DNA of 64,000 bases, taken from Typha latifolia. Lineage: Eukaryota; Streptophyta; Magnoliopsida; Poales; Typhaceae. The notes under the pieces were generated by a model. That model did not search any database, was not told where the DNA came from, and saw only the letters and a program-made list of their open reading frames with translations. The position numbers and the translations under genes are program-made. Below are positions 47,280 through 59,535 of this stretch, one piece after another (the first letter of the stretch is position 1; every line of letters begins with the position of its first letter). The stretch lies in contig CM034106.1 in the NCBI GenBank assembly GCA_019914945.1, forward strand, positions 6,014,001-6,078,000, given 5' to 3'.

Positions 47280-50200
47280 TGCCCGAGCTCGTAGGAGCCG
47301 AGCCACCGGCGAGAGGTCCGCCGCTGGCTGGCCAGCTACGGCCGGTGCCCTCCCCGCTGACCCGGGTCCGTAAGCTCCTCCCTCACCTTCTCTCTTTCTT
47401 CTCTTCCTCTTCTCTTCTTCTTCTTCTTCTTCTTCTTCTTCTTCTTCTTCTTCTTCTCTTTCTTCTTCTTATTTCTTATTTCTCTTCTTCCTTTCTTTTC
47501 CCTCAGCTCCCCTCCCCCTCTTCTTCTTCTCCTTATCCTCCCTTCTTCTTCTTCTTCTTCTTCTTCTTCTCCTTCTTCTTCTCCTCCTCCTCTTTCTTCT
47601 TCTTCTTCTTCTACTTCTTCTGCTTTCCTTCTTTTTCTTCTTCCTCCTCGGCTTCTACTTCTTTTTTTCTTCTCTGCATAGTGCTGGGCTCGGCCCAGCA
47701 CTGTAGCAGGCAGTGCTGGGCCGAGCCAAGCACTTATGGCAGATTTAATTTAGTTATTAATTAATTATTTTATTTATGTTATTTATTTAGGTATTTTTCT
47801 TCTTAATTAATGCAAATAGATTATTTAGGCATTAACTATTTTAATCATATTATATATTCTTCAATATAATTTTATTAATGATAATTTTATAATTAATGAT
47901 TAATTAGGTATAAATATAGGTAATACTTATATTTATTTATTTATTTATATATCTATTAGATTAATAGATAGATTGGTAAATTATAATTATTAGATTTATA
48001 TTCTAATACCCTCGTCATATATATTTTAAGTATTTCTATTAATTTTATGATTATTCTGCAACAAATAAAATACTAAGCTTATTTAGTTATTTATTTATTA
48101 TTTTATCGAGTAAAGATTGCATTGTCCCTAATTAATCAAGATAGTGTATGAATTATAAAATTAATTATAATTAGACCTTGTCTATACTTATTTAGCCTTT
48201 TATTTTATTTTATAATTATATATTCAGAAATACTCTCATATAAAAGGAAACTGGCCTCTTCTCCTTATGTTATAACTAACATTTTATAATAATAATAGAA
48301 GTATAATATTTGAATCGTATCTATATTATAGACCTAGTTATGTAATCAAAAATAAAGAAAAGTGATTCTAAACCTAATAAACCTTTATATTTTAACTGAA
48401 TTAATTATAATTAGATAAACGGCTAACATCATACTACTTAAATATTTCAGATCCCAAACCCCCTTATTTAATACCCCGTAGACTTTGCTAGCGATGAGTG
48501 TCACTCGGTTACCTGACGGACGTGAGAGATGCGTGGTTTGTGTCTTTTGATCAGACAGTGAGTAGTCTTATCCCCTAGACACCTTTTCTCAAATTATGTT
48601 ATATTATATATTATGTACATGTACATTTTGGTCTCTAGCATGATTATATGACTTTATCTAGAGATGATTACAGTCGAGCATATTTTTATCATGCATAGAA
48701 TTAGGTTGATCTTGGATATGAGTATGATGATGATAAATAGAGATGATTAGAAATGATTATACTATTATGACTTTATGTCGGAGAGATTTCTAGTATGAAT
48801 GTGCATGTGATAGACTAGCACGAGTATGCATGTGTTAGATACATGGTTGGAGTCTACATTGTATCATTTTTCTCTTGATTCCTATTCCACCTAAATTTCT
48901 GTTATGCATTGACTTGTTATCGTACTGGATATATGCATATGATCTATCATTTAGAAGGAAAATATGAAATGTGATTGATATGATAGTTGATAGAAAGCGT
49001 GGGGATACCCGAGTAGGCGCCAGGGTTAGGGGTGCCTGGAGTGATGATTATGGTCGCTGATATGCGATATCTCATGGCCCATGTCCGAGGTCAGTTGAGT
49101 CTGTGCGCCAGACAATCAGACACATGTCGTTCGCCAGGGCATATGTGGCGAGTTATCCTCACGAGGTTTCTATTAACTATGTGGGGTGCCCGGTCTGGAT
49201 GGATGTTGATACCCTTAGCGGATGGCAGGGTATGGTTATATTTGAAATACTTCTTGTGGATGGCATTATATGCTTGGAGCCTTCGGGCATGATGTTGAGA
49301 CCGGGTACCGGGTGGTGACTGTGCATAGTGGTCTAGTATGATGATATTATACCGAGATGTCGGTGATGATTGATGATTGTGATGTTGAGAAATGTATATA
49401 TTTTATTATCATTTGGTTACCTGATTATCGAGTGATCAATATGGATTATATATGGTTGCATTTTATATCATAGCATGGTTATGGTCGGCATGGGTCATGT
49501 GTCATATTTGAGAGAGAGTTATGATGATGGTATGACATGGAGATTTATTTATACATTGTCGAGGATTATATATTCTATCAGTTATGATATGACATGTTAT
49601 CTATTTTTCATTTATGTATTATTGAGGAACATTCATATACTCATTCATGACATGATGCTTTTTCTGATTCATATTATCCAGTACATGATTTACTCTCTAT
49701 TTAACATCACTGATTCAGGGTAAGATTTATTCACTGAGCATTTTGCTCATGACTCTTTTTATTTTTTTTCTAACCCCTTCAAATACGTGGTATGTGATAG
49801 CGACTTGAGATATCTTGAGAAGATATTTTAGAGCGATGATGAGGTGAGCTATAGATGCGAGACGATATGGATGATAGTTTATATAGGAATTGAGTTGTAC
49901 TAGTATTTGATATTTGTACTCTGTTGTATTAGACGATGAATTGTATAATATAGGTCGAATCATAGTGTACTCTTATATTAGTGATTTTAGTTGTATCTTG
50001 ATGTTTTGTTGTTGCCTGTGTGGGTCCTGCCAGATTATGTAGTGGTTTAATGCATATTATTGTGGACTGGGATATTCATATGTTAACAGGTTTATTTGGT
50101 TAATAATATGATTTAATTGGTGATGGGTTATGTGATAATGGATATGTTAGCAGGTAGTATCTGATGATGTCATGATTGTATGTGTACAAGAGAGTATCTG

Positions 50201-50294
50201 TGAGTGACGGGCCCCGCCTGTCTTGTCGCGTGCGCCGCGCGTGCCCTGTGGGCGCGTGGGCGTGCACGTGCTCGTGTCGGGCGGGGGCGTTACA
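46897..50294 (+). mobile_element. B element 3' LTR
   Basis: 3398 bp, the fullest B LTR here. In order: hairpin at 46927..46968, CT tracts, a TTC/TCC tract (47400-47660), the GC hairpin with a perfect 9-bp stem (47681..47701) and its diverged repeat, an AT-rich middle, a two-unit minisatellite near 49205-49275, and a GC-rich end containing GGGCGTGCACGTGC. Confidence 0.9.
46927..46968. repeat. LTR-start hairpin in B2
   Basis: GGGCACGA pairs with TCGTGCCC, and inside that CCGGCCA pairs with TGGCCGG. The position matches the hairpins in B3, B4 (19436..19481) and B5, but the stem bases differ. Confidence 0.85.
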
Positions 50295-50659
50295 ATAAAT
50301 CTGGTATAGCTCTTATCAAAAAAGATGATAAACTTGGTAAAATAGTAAAAATACTAGATATTCTTTAAGCTTTTGTTGTTGGCAATCTCATGTACGCTCA
50401 AACATTTACTTGTTCAGATATCGCTAATGTAGTAAGAGTACTCAGTAGATATCAAAGTAACACAAGGTGACAAAATAGAAGGCAGCCAACACGATTCTAA
50501 GGTGTCTTGAGATAACTAGAGACTATATGCTGATATACAAAATATCAAACAATCTTGAGGTTGTTGGATATACAAACTTACAATAATTTTGCTAGATGTT
50601 GAGATGACTGCAAATTAATATCACAATACATAAATATACTCTTTGGGGGTGCACTTCCT
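50295..50659 (+). pseudogene. Copia element E, reverse transcriptase end and RNase H (piece 2)
   Basis: Reading on from 40830: KSGIALIKKDDKLGKI, then MYAQTFTCSDIANVV, LSRYQSN and later GGALP, with several frame changes. These are the region after the copia reverse transcriptase and the start of its RNase H. It is cut at 50660 after the codons for ALP. Confidence 0.8.
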
Positions 50660-53605
50660 TAACACCCAGTCTTTGGTCACATGCATGCCACTAGCCATGC
50701 GGTATATGTGGCACGCATGACAACTCGATTAGTTGCCAACAATAAAATAAATCATGTATAAATGCTATAATTTAATCACAATTATCTAATAATCACTCAT
50801 ATAAGAGCAATAGTATCACATTTTATCAACAATCCTAACAAGGCTCACACAAAACCACAATGTACCATCAAGAGCATACAACTATTATATATACACAAAG
50901 GTTTGTATATACCTAATACAACATGGACCAAGTCACATGTTTATATAAAAGAGAGAAAAAAAATATAACTCTAACATATTCTAATACATACTCTAATATC
51001 AAGCTAAACTAACGTGCATCTTAAAAAACCCACACTACTCATCAACTACTAGTCGGTTCTCTAGTAGAATTTTTAACTCGAATTTCTTAACTGGGGATTT
51101 ATAGAGGAATTAAAAAAATGGTAACGAGCCAAGGGATGTAGTGGATAAACCTTATCTCGAAATTTAAGATATCAAAAAGAGAGTAAATTATGCATTGGAT
51201 AATATAAATTAGAAAAAAAAAATCATGTTATGAATGAGCATAAATGTATCCTTACTAATATATATAATTATAACTCATCTAATACAATCATATTATATCC
51301 TCATCAGATATAACAATATATGACGCATGAGAACTACTGAATAATCATGTATATTAGAATATAATAGAATCAATACATTTCTTACTATCTTAATTATCAA
51401 CGTCAACTCTAAATATCACAACCAAACTACACCGTGCACAGCTCACAACCTATACTTAGTCTCACAATCCTATCTGAAGGCTCAACCAAACTCCCTCTAG
51501 GCATTCTTAACTCTAGTGCTTACTTAGATATCCTTATGTTTTCTATCGATTACCTAGTAATATAATTTAATGACTTCCTTCTAAATGATACATCATATGT
51601 ATTAATTTATACTATATAAATACATCTTAGAAATTTAGGTGGTAGAAAAGTCAAAAAAAGTATAATACAATAGATTCTCCAATTATATATCTATCATATA
51701 TATACTTTTGCTAGAGATCAACTCCACAATCATGTATAAACAATATGCATATCTCTAATCACTTCTATATATAATCATATACGGGAAGGCAAAGCAAGAT
51801 GAGTATATACAATCCCTATATACTACTCACTATATGACTATAAAATACCTAGTAACTACTTTTTATACGTGTTTGTTACCTCAACATCAAGTTCTTGTTA
51901 GAAGATCTTGAATAGGGAGGTTAGGATCTGAAAACATGTATAATGTAGTCTTTTTCTAATTATAATAAATTTGAATAGGAGATATGGTTCTCATTATAAT
52001 TACATTTTTACTAATTATTTCTAAATTTCTTATTTGATTTATATTCTACATTTCAGTCTCATATTACTAGTATTACTATTCTTGTTATACTAGTCATTAA
52101 TTACACATAACATAGTCATTACCTACAATTAAAAAGGTTTGCCTACTTTTCATTTGATACATGAATACTAACCTACATGAATTTAATAATAAATCAAACA
52201 GTAAATATTGTATATATAAGATATAGATATAATTGCATACAAATATTTCTAATCATAATAGATTAATTACTAGAAAGATTATAATTAGCTAATGTTAATG
52301 TAGTGGTTATGTTATTTGCATTTCGCTCTACATGGTATCCACTACTAATAAAATAATTAAATGTGAAAAAATATATAATTTAAATTAACTACAACAAATA
52401 AAACAATAGAAAAGTTAAATAAAATAAAAACTCGACCTAGTACTGTAGCTAGTAGAGAGAAGAAGAAGAAGAAGAAGAAAAAGAAAAAGTAAAAGAAAGG
52501 AAGAAGAAGAAGAAGAGAGGGGAGGGGAGCTAGGGCACAAGGGAGGGGTTCAGCTACTGTGGCTCAATTCACGGCAAGCCCAAGCTCAATAGTGAGAGAG
52601 AGAGAAGAGAAGGAAAGAGATAGAGAAGAAAGGAGAGACAGCTCACCGACAAGATAGGGTCGGCGGTGGTACTTCCCAACAAGATTCCATAGTGGGTAGA
52701 GCTTGTAACATAGCTAGAGAGAGAGGAAGAAAGAAACCAAGAGAGGAGGAAAGATAGAAAATAAGGAGAGAGGTAGTAGAGAAGGGAGATGTAGTAGTGG
52801 AATAGGAGGTGGGCACATCGAATATGGACCTGGACTCGAAAGGTAGACCTAGGTTAGTTGTAGAAATATTGGTCAATTCAGTCCTTAAAGAATTAGCACG
52901 AAACTTTCGATGCCAAAAATTATCGAATTAGATTGATTGGCTTCATAAGTTCCTGATCTATATTTTTAGTATTCCGACTATTCATATTCATACTCTATCA
53001 GGGGTCTAATTGAGATCTAATCCAGGATTGCAAGGTTGGTGGTGGAATTCATGGAGAAAATTGGAGTGATTTGGTGATGGGTTTGGTGCGGCAATGGTGG
53101 TGATATGTTCTAGACCTAAGGGGTAAGAATGGTGGTGGAGAGAGCGGTGCTGGTCGATGGTAATAGGCCGATGGTGGCCGGTGACCGACGGCTCGTATAG
53201 TGGAGGCATGGAGGAGTTGTGGGCAAGGTGGTGGTGGCTGTTAGATCTGAGAATATAAGAATATGGGGGAGATGGTAGTCAACGTCCAAAAGTGATTAGG
53301 GGGATCGATGGAGAGAAGGGAGAAACTAGTCGGCAACCAAGGCTTGGGTGGCAACTAGGGTTTGAAGGAGCTAGGGGGAGGCAAGAGAGAGAGAAAAAAA
53401 AAGAAGATAGAAGGGACTCAATCAATCAATTCTTTAATAATACCATCTAGTTGCAATTGATGACTCAATTGCAACTGACTAATCAATTAACTTAAATTAT
53501 AACAAGCTGAAATAATAATCAACTCAACTGAAATAGAATTCAAATAAACTAAGTTAATCGACTCGACCCAACGAGTTCAAAGCCTCGTGATGTGGTATGA
53601 CATGA
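50660..53605 (-). mobile_element. Composite LTR insertion in copia E (B-like plus A/C-like LTR)
   Basis: Perfect ttcct duplications flank it (50655-50659 and 53606-53610). Removing it restores GGALP, stop, KAQSRKLTALSTM in one frame. The left 2.2 kb (to about 52855) is an old B-type LTR in minus orientation, recognised by AATTTAGGTGGTAGAAAAG, GAGAGTAAATTATGCATTGG and GAAGAAGAAG/GAGAGA tracts. The right 0.75 kb resembles the A1 LTR (TCCTGATCTATnTTTT and the following GGTGGTGG stretch). The outer ends are not canonical. Confidence 0.65.
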
Positions 53606-53610
53606 TTCCT

Positions 53611-53722
53611 TGAAAAGCGCAAAGTAGAAAATTGACTGCTTTATCCACGATGCACGTAGAGTATATTGCATGTCATGAAGCCACATCTTATGTATTGGCA
53701 TTGAGAAATTTTATCAGAGAAT
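53611..53722 (+). pseudogene. Copia element E, RNase H (piece 3)
   Basis: The frame reads RKLTALSTM, EYIACHEATSYVLALRNFIRE, the conserved copia RNase H block with the catalytic Glu in EYIA. It is cut at 53722 by copia D. Confidence 0.85.
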
Positions 53723-54382
53723 TGTTGGAAATCATGTATTCGAACATGAATTTTAATGTTATGTATTCATTTATTCAAATCCATAAAAGAGAGTGAATAA
53801 AAATTGGCTTGAAGTAGCGGTTGAATTTGAAAAGGTGCGACCTTTCAGATGTAATGAAAATATGTGTTCTTTCATATGAAAGGATGTGCCCATTCATAAT
53901 CACACTCTTTCATTGAAAATGTGTGTTGAAAGGATATAATCTTTCATTTTAATTGAATAGTCACACCCTTTTGTTGAAAAGTTGTCTTTCCAAATGAACA
54001 AACCCCTTCATTGTGGCTATTCATTTCTATAAATAGGAAAGAAGTCTGCATTTAGGAATAAACAAAATAGACATTCTATTCATACATATTTCAAATCTTC
54101 TACTTACTTTTGCATTTCAGAGTGCTAGACTATTTTGGTTCAATAAGGCACCCGAATTGTAGCTTTCTTTCGTGTAGAAGACAGTCATTGTATCCTGGAA
54201 GACCGATGTCTATTATTCCAGAAGCAACTGGTAGAGGGCAGATTCGTCTTAAAGAGATAGTATTCAACACTAGACTCAACTATACAAAATATTTAATTCT
54301 ATAATCTGTATGTTTCTTTAATTAATTTATTTATTCTTTGATCAAATTTTTGACTTTTGGAATCAGGTTATTACTTCCAATA
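53723..54382 (+). mobile_element. Copia D 5' LTR
   Basis: It starts TGTTGGAAATCATG and contains CTATAAATAGG (54028-54038), the probable promoter. The end is set by alignment with the 3' LTR (CCAATA against CCAACA). A clear tRNA-Met primer site does not follow. Confidence 0.8.
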
Positions 54383-54472
54383 ATCTTAAGACCAAATTCT
54401 TTTGGCTTATAATCTGATTCCTAACACTATTCTTTTTTTGTGATTGGATTTTTATTTTTTTTATTCTTTTAG

Positions 54473-55330
54473 ATGGCCGAAATAATAAAGAGTATTATTA
54501 CCCTTATCACTGCTCCTCTAATAACTACAGTTCATGGAGAAAAACCTAAGAAATTTTGTGCTACAAATATCAAGAGATGGCAGCAGAAAGTGATGTTTTC
54601 TCTGACCACTTTGTACTTAGCTAAATTCTTATATGAAAATGTGTCTAAACTCCAAACGGAGGAAACAGATAAGCAAGTAATTGTTGCTGTGGATGCGTAG
54701 TAGCATGCCAACTTCCTTGGCCAAAACTATACTCTCAATGAACTGGATAACTCATTATACAACGTGTACAATTTAATGAAAATATTTAAAGAATTATAGA
54801 AATCTTTAGACAAGAAGTACAAGCTAGAAGATGTAGGTGTAAAAAAATTTGTAGTCGGTAAATTTCTTGAGTACAAGATGGTTGACACTTAACCAGTGAT
54901 TAACAAGGTGCAAAACCTTTAGGTGATAATTCATGAGATCCACGCTGAAGGAATGATGATTAATGAATCATTCCAAATGGCAGCTATTATTGATAATTGC
55001 CACCGTCTTTGAGGAATTTTAAAAATTATCTAAAACACAAGCACAAGGAGATGACACTTGAAGAACTTATTATTATGTTGAGGATAGAAGAAGACAATCG
55101 TACTATTGAAAAGAAGATTGGACGTCATAACGTGTTAAAGGCAAATGTTGTGGAGTCCACAAAGGAAAGAAAAGAAAGCACACCGGTGAAGACTCTAAAA
55201 CTGGCGATACAAAAAAGTTCAAAGGCAAATGCTTCAGGATTACAATTTGTGCAAAGAGGAGAACTCCAAGAAAGAGAAGTCTGAGAAGAAGAAGCCACAA
55301 GCCAATGTAATTAAAATGGAAATTTTTCGT
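54473..55330 (+). pseudogene. Copia D gag
   Basis: From the Met at 54473: MAEIIKSI, then FCATNIKRWQQKVMFSLTTL, AVDA, a stop at 54698, [65 protein letters not shown] and LRIEEDNRTIEKK. It matches the copia gag (UBN2-type) family. The zinc-knuckle zone at about 55215-55260 is too damaged to read. Confidence 0.85.
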
Positions 55331-55359
55331 TCTGATGTTGATAACATGCACCTCTCCAC

Positions 55360-55710
55360 TATTGTCTTCGAAGTGAACTTGATTGGTAGTAATCCTAAAG
55401 AATGGTGCGTAAACACTAGGGCTACTCGACACATTTGTGCTAATAGGTGAATGTTTTCGTCTTATCAAATTATGACAAATGAAATACTTTACATGGGCAA
55501 TTCAACAACTTCCAAGGTGAAGGAATAAAAAAGGTCGTGTTGAAATTGACTTCAAGAAAAGAACTAACTCTTAATGATGTAATGCATATGACCGACATTT
55601 GAAATAATTTGATTTTGGGATCATTGTTGAGTAAGAAGAGTTTTTAAGCTAGTATTTGTGATGAGTCTATATTTATCAAAAATGGTATGTACATAGAAAA
55701 GGCTATTTGT
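55360..55710 (+). pseudogene. Copia D protease, catalytic site lost
   Basis: The block usually reading WxxDTGAT, HxC appears as WCVNTRATRHICANR at about 55403-55448. The catalytic Asp has become Asn and the Gly has become Arg, both explained by G-to-A changes. A normal copia linker follows (YMGNSTTSKV, LTLNDVMHM, KSGM-like region). Confidence 0.85.
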
Positions 55711-55789
55711 CAAATGGTCATTTTAAGATGAATGTAATGACTATGACTACTAAAAATAATAAAGATGAATCTTTTTCTTACTTGCTTAA

Positions 55790-56760
55790 GTCTTGTGAAA
55801 TTTGGGATAGTAGATTAGAACATATTAATGTGCACGTTGTGAGATTAATTAATCTTAACATATTACCTAATTTTTATATTGATTTGACTAATAAATGTGA
55901 AAAATGAGTGGAAAATAAATTGGCCTAGGATTCGTTTTATTCCATTAAACAAAGTACAGAACCTCTAGAACTTATACATACCAATTTATGTGATTTAAAA
56001 TTTGTTCAACCTAGAGATGGAAAAAATATTTTATTACTTTCATTGACGATTGCATAAGATACTATTACGTGCATTTGCTAAAAAGCAAAGATGAGGCATT
56101 AAAAATGTTTCTACATTTTATAACTGAGGTTGAGAATCAACTTAGTAGAAAGATTAAAATGCTAAGAAAATGGAATTATTCATCAAACGACAGCTCCTTA
56201 TACACCATAGAAAAATGATATTGTTGTACGTAAGAATAGAACTCTGAAAGAGACGATGAATGTCATGTTAATAACTTCTGATTTACCCTAGAATTTGTGG
56301 GGGAGGGGAGCTTTGCTTTCCACAAATCACATTCTCAATCGGTTACCCCATAAGAAATTGGATAAAATACCTATGAATTATGGAAAAGTCAAGAACCTAA
56401 CTATAAATTCTTAAGAGTGTGGGGATGCCTTATATATTTCATTGGTTGCAATTCCAGTTCCTTAAAAAGACAAAAATTGGACCTAAACCTATTGATTGTA
56501 TATTTCATTGGTTATCCTCATAACATTAGTATATATTAGTTTCTAATTCACAAATCAGATAATTCTAAGTTATATGAGGATACAATTATTGAGTCTAGAA
56601 ATGCATTATTATTTGAGAATGTATTTTTATATAAGTCTACTTCAGAAGTAAGTTTCCTCAAAAGAACTTATAAAAATGTAGAAAGAAATGAATAGGATTT
56701 AGAGTTCATACAAGAAGAAAATAATAATGAACTTAGATGAAGTAAGAGGGCAAGGATTTC
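55790..56760 (+). pseudogene. Copia D integrase
   Basis: Readable pieces: SCEIWDSRLEHINV (zinc-binding start), [14 protein letters not shown] (the first catalytic Asp of the usual LIHSDLC-type motif is Asn here), NGIIHQTTAPYTP with the Gln/Glu region NRTLKE, then KVKNLTINS. Many stops are present. Confidence 0.8.
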
Positions 56761-56814
56761 TACGTCTTTTGATCCTGACTTTCTAACATATTTACTCCTT
56801 AAGCTCCTTCATGG

Positions 56815-58255
56815 AAAGAAGCTATTAACAGTGTAGTTGAATCTATTTTGCAAAATCATACTTAGGAATTGGTAGATCTTCCACATGGTGTAAACATTTT
56901 GGTTACAAATGGATCTTCAAAAGGAAGATAAAAGCAGATGGTTCAATCAATAAATACAATGTGAGACTTGTAATTGAACGATATAGATAGACAAAGAGAA
57001 TAAATTACATTAGTACATATTCACTAGTAACAAAAATAACGTCTATTCAATTAATATTTACTCTTGCGATATTATATAATCTTAAAATACATTAGATAGA
57101 TGTGAAATTGCATTCATGAATGGTGATTAAATAAAAAAATCTATATGGAACAACCTGAAAGGTTTGTGGCTCTAGGACAAGAGAGAAAGGTGTGTGAATT
57201 AGTTAAGCCTCTTTATGGGCTTAAACAAGCACCTAAACAATGATATAAAAAATTTGTCCATGCTATGCTGTCAAATAATTTTTGCATTAATGAATGTTAT
57301 AAGTATATTTATGTGAAAGGTATTTCAGATAATTATGTCATTATATGTCTTAATGTATATGACATGATAAAAACTGGTAGTAATATTAATATCATTATAG
57401 CTACTAAGAACATGTGGTTAGCAAGTTTGACATGAAAAATCTAGGAGTTGTAGATGTGATTTTTAGTATAAAGATCATTAAGACAACTAAAAGATATCTT
57501 TATATCTCAATCATGTTATATTAAAAAATTACTCGATAAATTTGATAAAGATAATAACAATCTAGTAAGAACACTTGTAGATGTGAATTTTCATCTCACA
57601 AAGAATATAGGTAAATGTATATCCTAGTTAAAATATTCTCAGATAATAAGTAGTTTGATGTATGTCATAAATTTCAAACTTCTTAATATTGCGTACTCTA
57701 TGAGTAAACTAAGTAGATATATAAGTAATCTAGAGAATGATCTAGAAAGCGATAATTAGGGTATTCAGATATTTGAGATACACCACTAACTATGGATTTT
57801 ACTACTCAAGACATCCAATAGTACTTAAAGGGTACAGTAATACAAGTTGGATTTTTGATACAAAAGACACCAAATTCATAAGTGAATATATCTTTCAAAC
57901 AAATATGTATAGCTAGATTTACTATAAAATATGAATTCATAGCATTAGATAAGACTGGAGAGGAAGCCGAGTGGCTTTGAAATTTCATAAAAGATATTCC
58001 TATGTGGCTGAAACTTGTGTCCGCAATATGCATACATTGTGATAGTTAGTCGATTGTAGAAAGGGCACATAGTCAAATATATATTAGCAAGTCACGACAT
58101 ATACGTTGTAAACACAACTGTGCGACAATGTCAAATGGTATAATATTCATTAATTATGTGAAATCAAAGGATAACATCACAAATTCGTTAACAAAAGGCT
58201 TAACTAAAGATCAAGTATATTGTTCATCGAGAGAATGGGTTTAAAGCTTATAACC
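56815..58255 (+). pseudogene. Copia D reverse transcriptase and RNase H
   Basis: Blocks in order: ELVDLPHGVN, SLVTKIT-like, CINECYKYIYVKG, a damaged YVDD box (reads NVYDMIKTGS, with bases missing), KFDMKNLGVVDV, then RNase H pieces EEAEWL, ISKSRHIRCKHN, YVKSKDNITNSLTKGLT. The loss of YVDD removes polymerase function. Confidence 0.85.
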
Positions 58256-58780
58256 TCTAAATAGAGTAACGACACAATGGCAACCTAACATAGTTGACTA
58301 AATATCTCAAGTCTAGGTTCAAAGGGATAAGCGAGTTGTGAGGGCGTTCTCTGAAATCACTAAGAAATTATTTCTTATGCCTTTTCCTATGATGGCATAG
58401 TGATAAACATGTACTATATGCTAGGATTAACAATGCTTTTAATAAACCCTATATCTTAGAAATCCAAGTAAAGTATGGCAGGATGCTCTTAATAAGATAT
58501 TACCTATGTGAGTGTAAAGTAAACCATTTCTTTAAGATAACTAGGCTAAATCTCTAAAGCATCCAAAGAATTACCAAGTGGTCATGTGAGTATTACTGTA
58601 TTAGTTTACAAAAGTTAAACAATTTAAGACATTATGTTTACTAGTTAGCAAATAAATTTGATAATACTTTTCTAAGAAAGATTCAAAGCCAAAAACTACC
58701 TATCCTGACGTAGTAACTTTTTATTGTAATCTCAATCAAGTTTGTATTTTATGTGCATTTACAACCAATTTATTTATGCA

Positions 58781-58790
58781 TGTGGGGGAT
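58781..58790 (+). other. Copia D polypurine tract
   Basis: TGTGGGGGAT lies directly before the 3' LTR, the standard copia arrangement. Confidence 0.85.
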
Positions 58791-59490
58791 TGTTAGAAAA
58801 TTATGTATTTGAACATGAATTTTAATGTCATATATTCACTTATTGAAATCTATGAAAGTGAGCAAATGGAAATTCACTTAAAGTAGCAGTTGAGTTTGAA
58901 GAGGTGCGACCTTTTTGATGAAATGAAAAAAATATGTTGTTTCATATAAAAAGATGTGGGTTTTTATAATCACACCCCTTTATTAAAAAAGTGTTGAAAG
59001 TATGCATTCTTTCATTTCAACCGAATAATCACTCTTTCATTGAAAATGTGTTTTTCCAAATAAAAAGATATGTTCTTTCATAAGGATACACCCCTTCATG
59101 AATGAACACACCCCTTTATTATGGCTATTAATTTCTATAAATAGAAATAAAGTTTGTACTTAGGAATAAACATAAAATTTATTCTATTCATAAAATTTTT
59201 AATATTCTACTTTTGCATTTGAGAGAGAGTACTGTACTATTTTAGTTTGATAAGACACTCGAATTGTAGCTTACTTTTATATGCAAGACAATCATTATAT
59301 CCTGAGAGAATGACATTTATTATTCTAGAAGCAACCGGTGGATGGCGAATTGATCTTAATGAAATAGTATTTAATACTAGACTCGACTATATAGAATATT
59401 TAATTATGTAATTTATAAGATTATTTAATTTTTTTACTTATTTTTGGAATATATTTTCTGACTTTTGGAATGAGATTGCTACTGCCAACA
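58791..59490 (+). mobile_element. Copia D 3' LTR
   Basis: It starts TGTTAGAAAATTATG, ends CTACTGCCAACA, and contains CTATAAATAGA at about 59137-59147. Confidence 0.88.
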
Positions 59491-59535
59491 AGAACATCAA
59501 GTGGTGGATTTTATTTCTAGGGCATTCTTGATGTG
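59491..59535 (+). pseudogene. Copia element E, RNase H (piece 4)
   Basis: After copia D the frame resumes VVDFISRAFLMC, corresponding to the VVDSIxRPLxMYC block that follows LRNFI in copia RNase H. It fades after about 59535. Confidence 0.55.

Larger units (their letters stand above)
40831..50294 (+). mobile_element. Complete B-family element with non-coding interior (LARD-like)
   Basis: Two long LTRs (40831..43686 and 46897..50294) start TGTAACAAACC and end GGGCGTTACA. Perfect ataaa duplications flank the element in copia E. A primer-binding site and a polypurine tract are in place. The 3.2-kb interior contains no open frame of useful length. The end of the interior (AATTTCGAGG, AAAATTTTTATAA, then GGGGGAGGAAAA) resembles the 3' end of plant Tekay/Del-type chromoviruses. 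It is either a derivative moved by proteins from elsewhere or a decayed chromovirus. Confidence 0.88.
53723..59490 (+). mobile_element. Ty1/copia element D, complete but decayed
   Basis: 5' LTR 53723..54382 and 3' LTR 58791..59490 both start TGTTnGAAA. The flanks are agaat and agaac (4 of 5). The interior has gag, protease, integrase, reverse transcriptase and RNase H in copia order (integrase before reverse transcriptase), full of stops. LTRs differ by many substitutions and by a 40-bp length difference, so it is old. It sits in RNase H of copia E. Confidence 0.9.
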
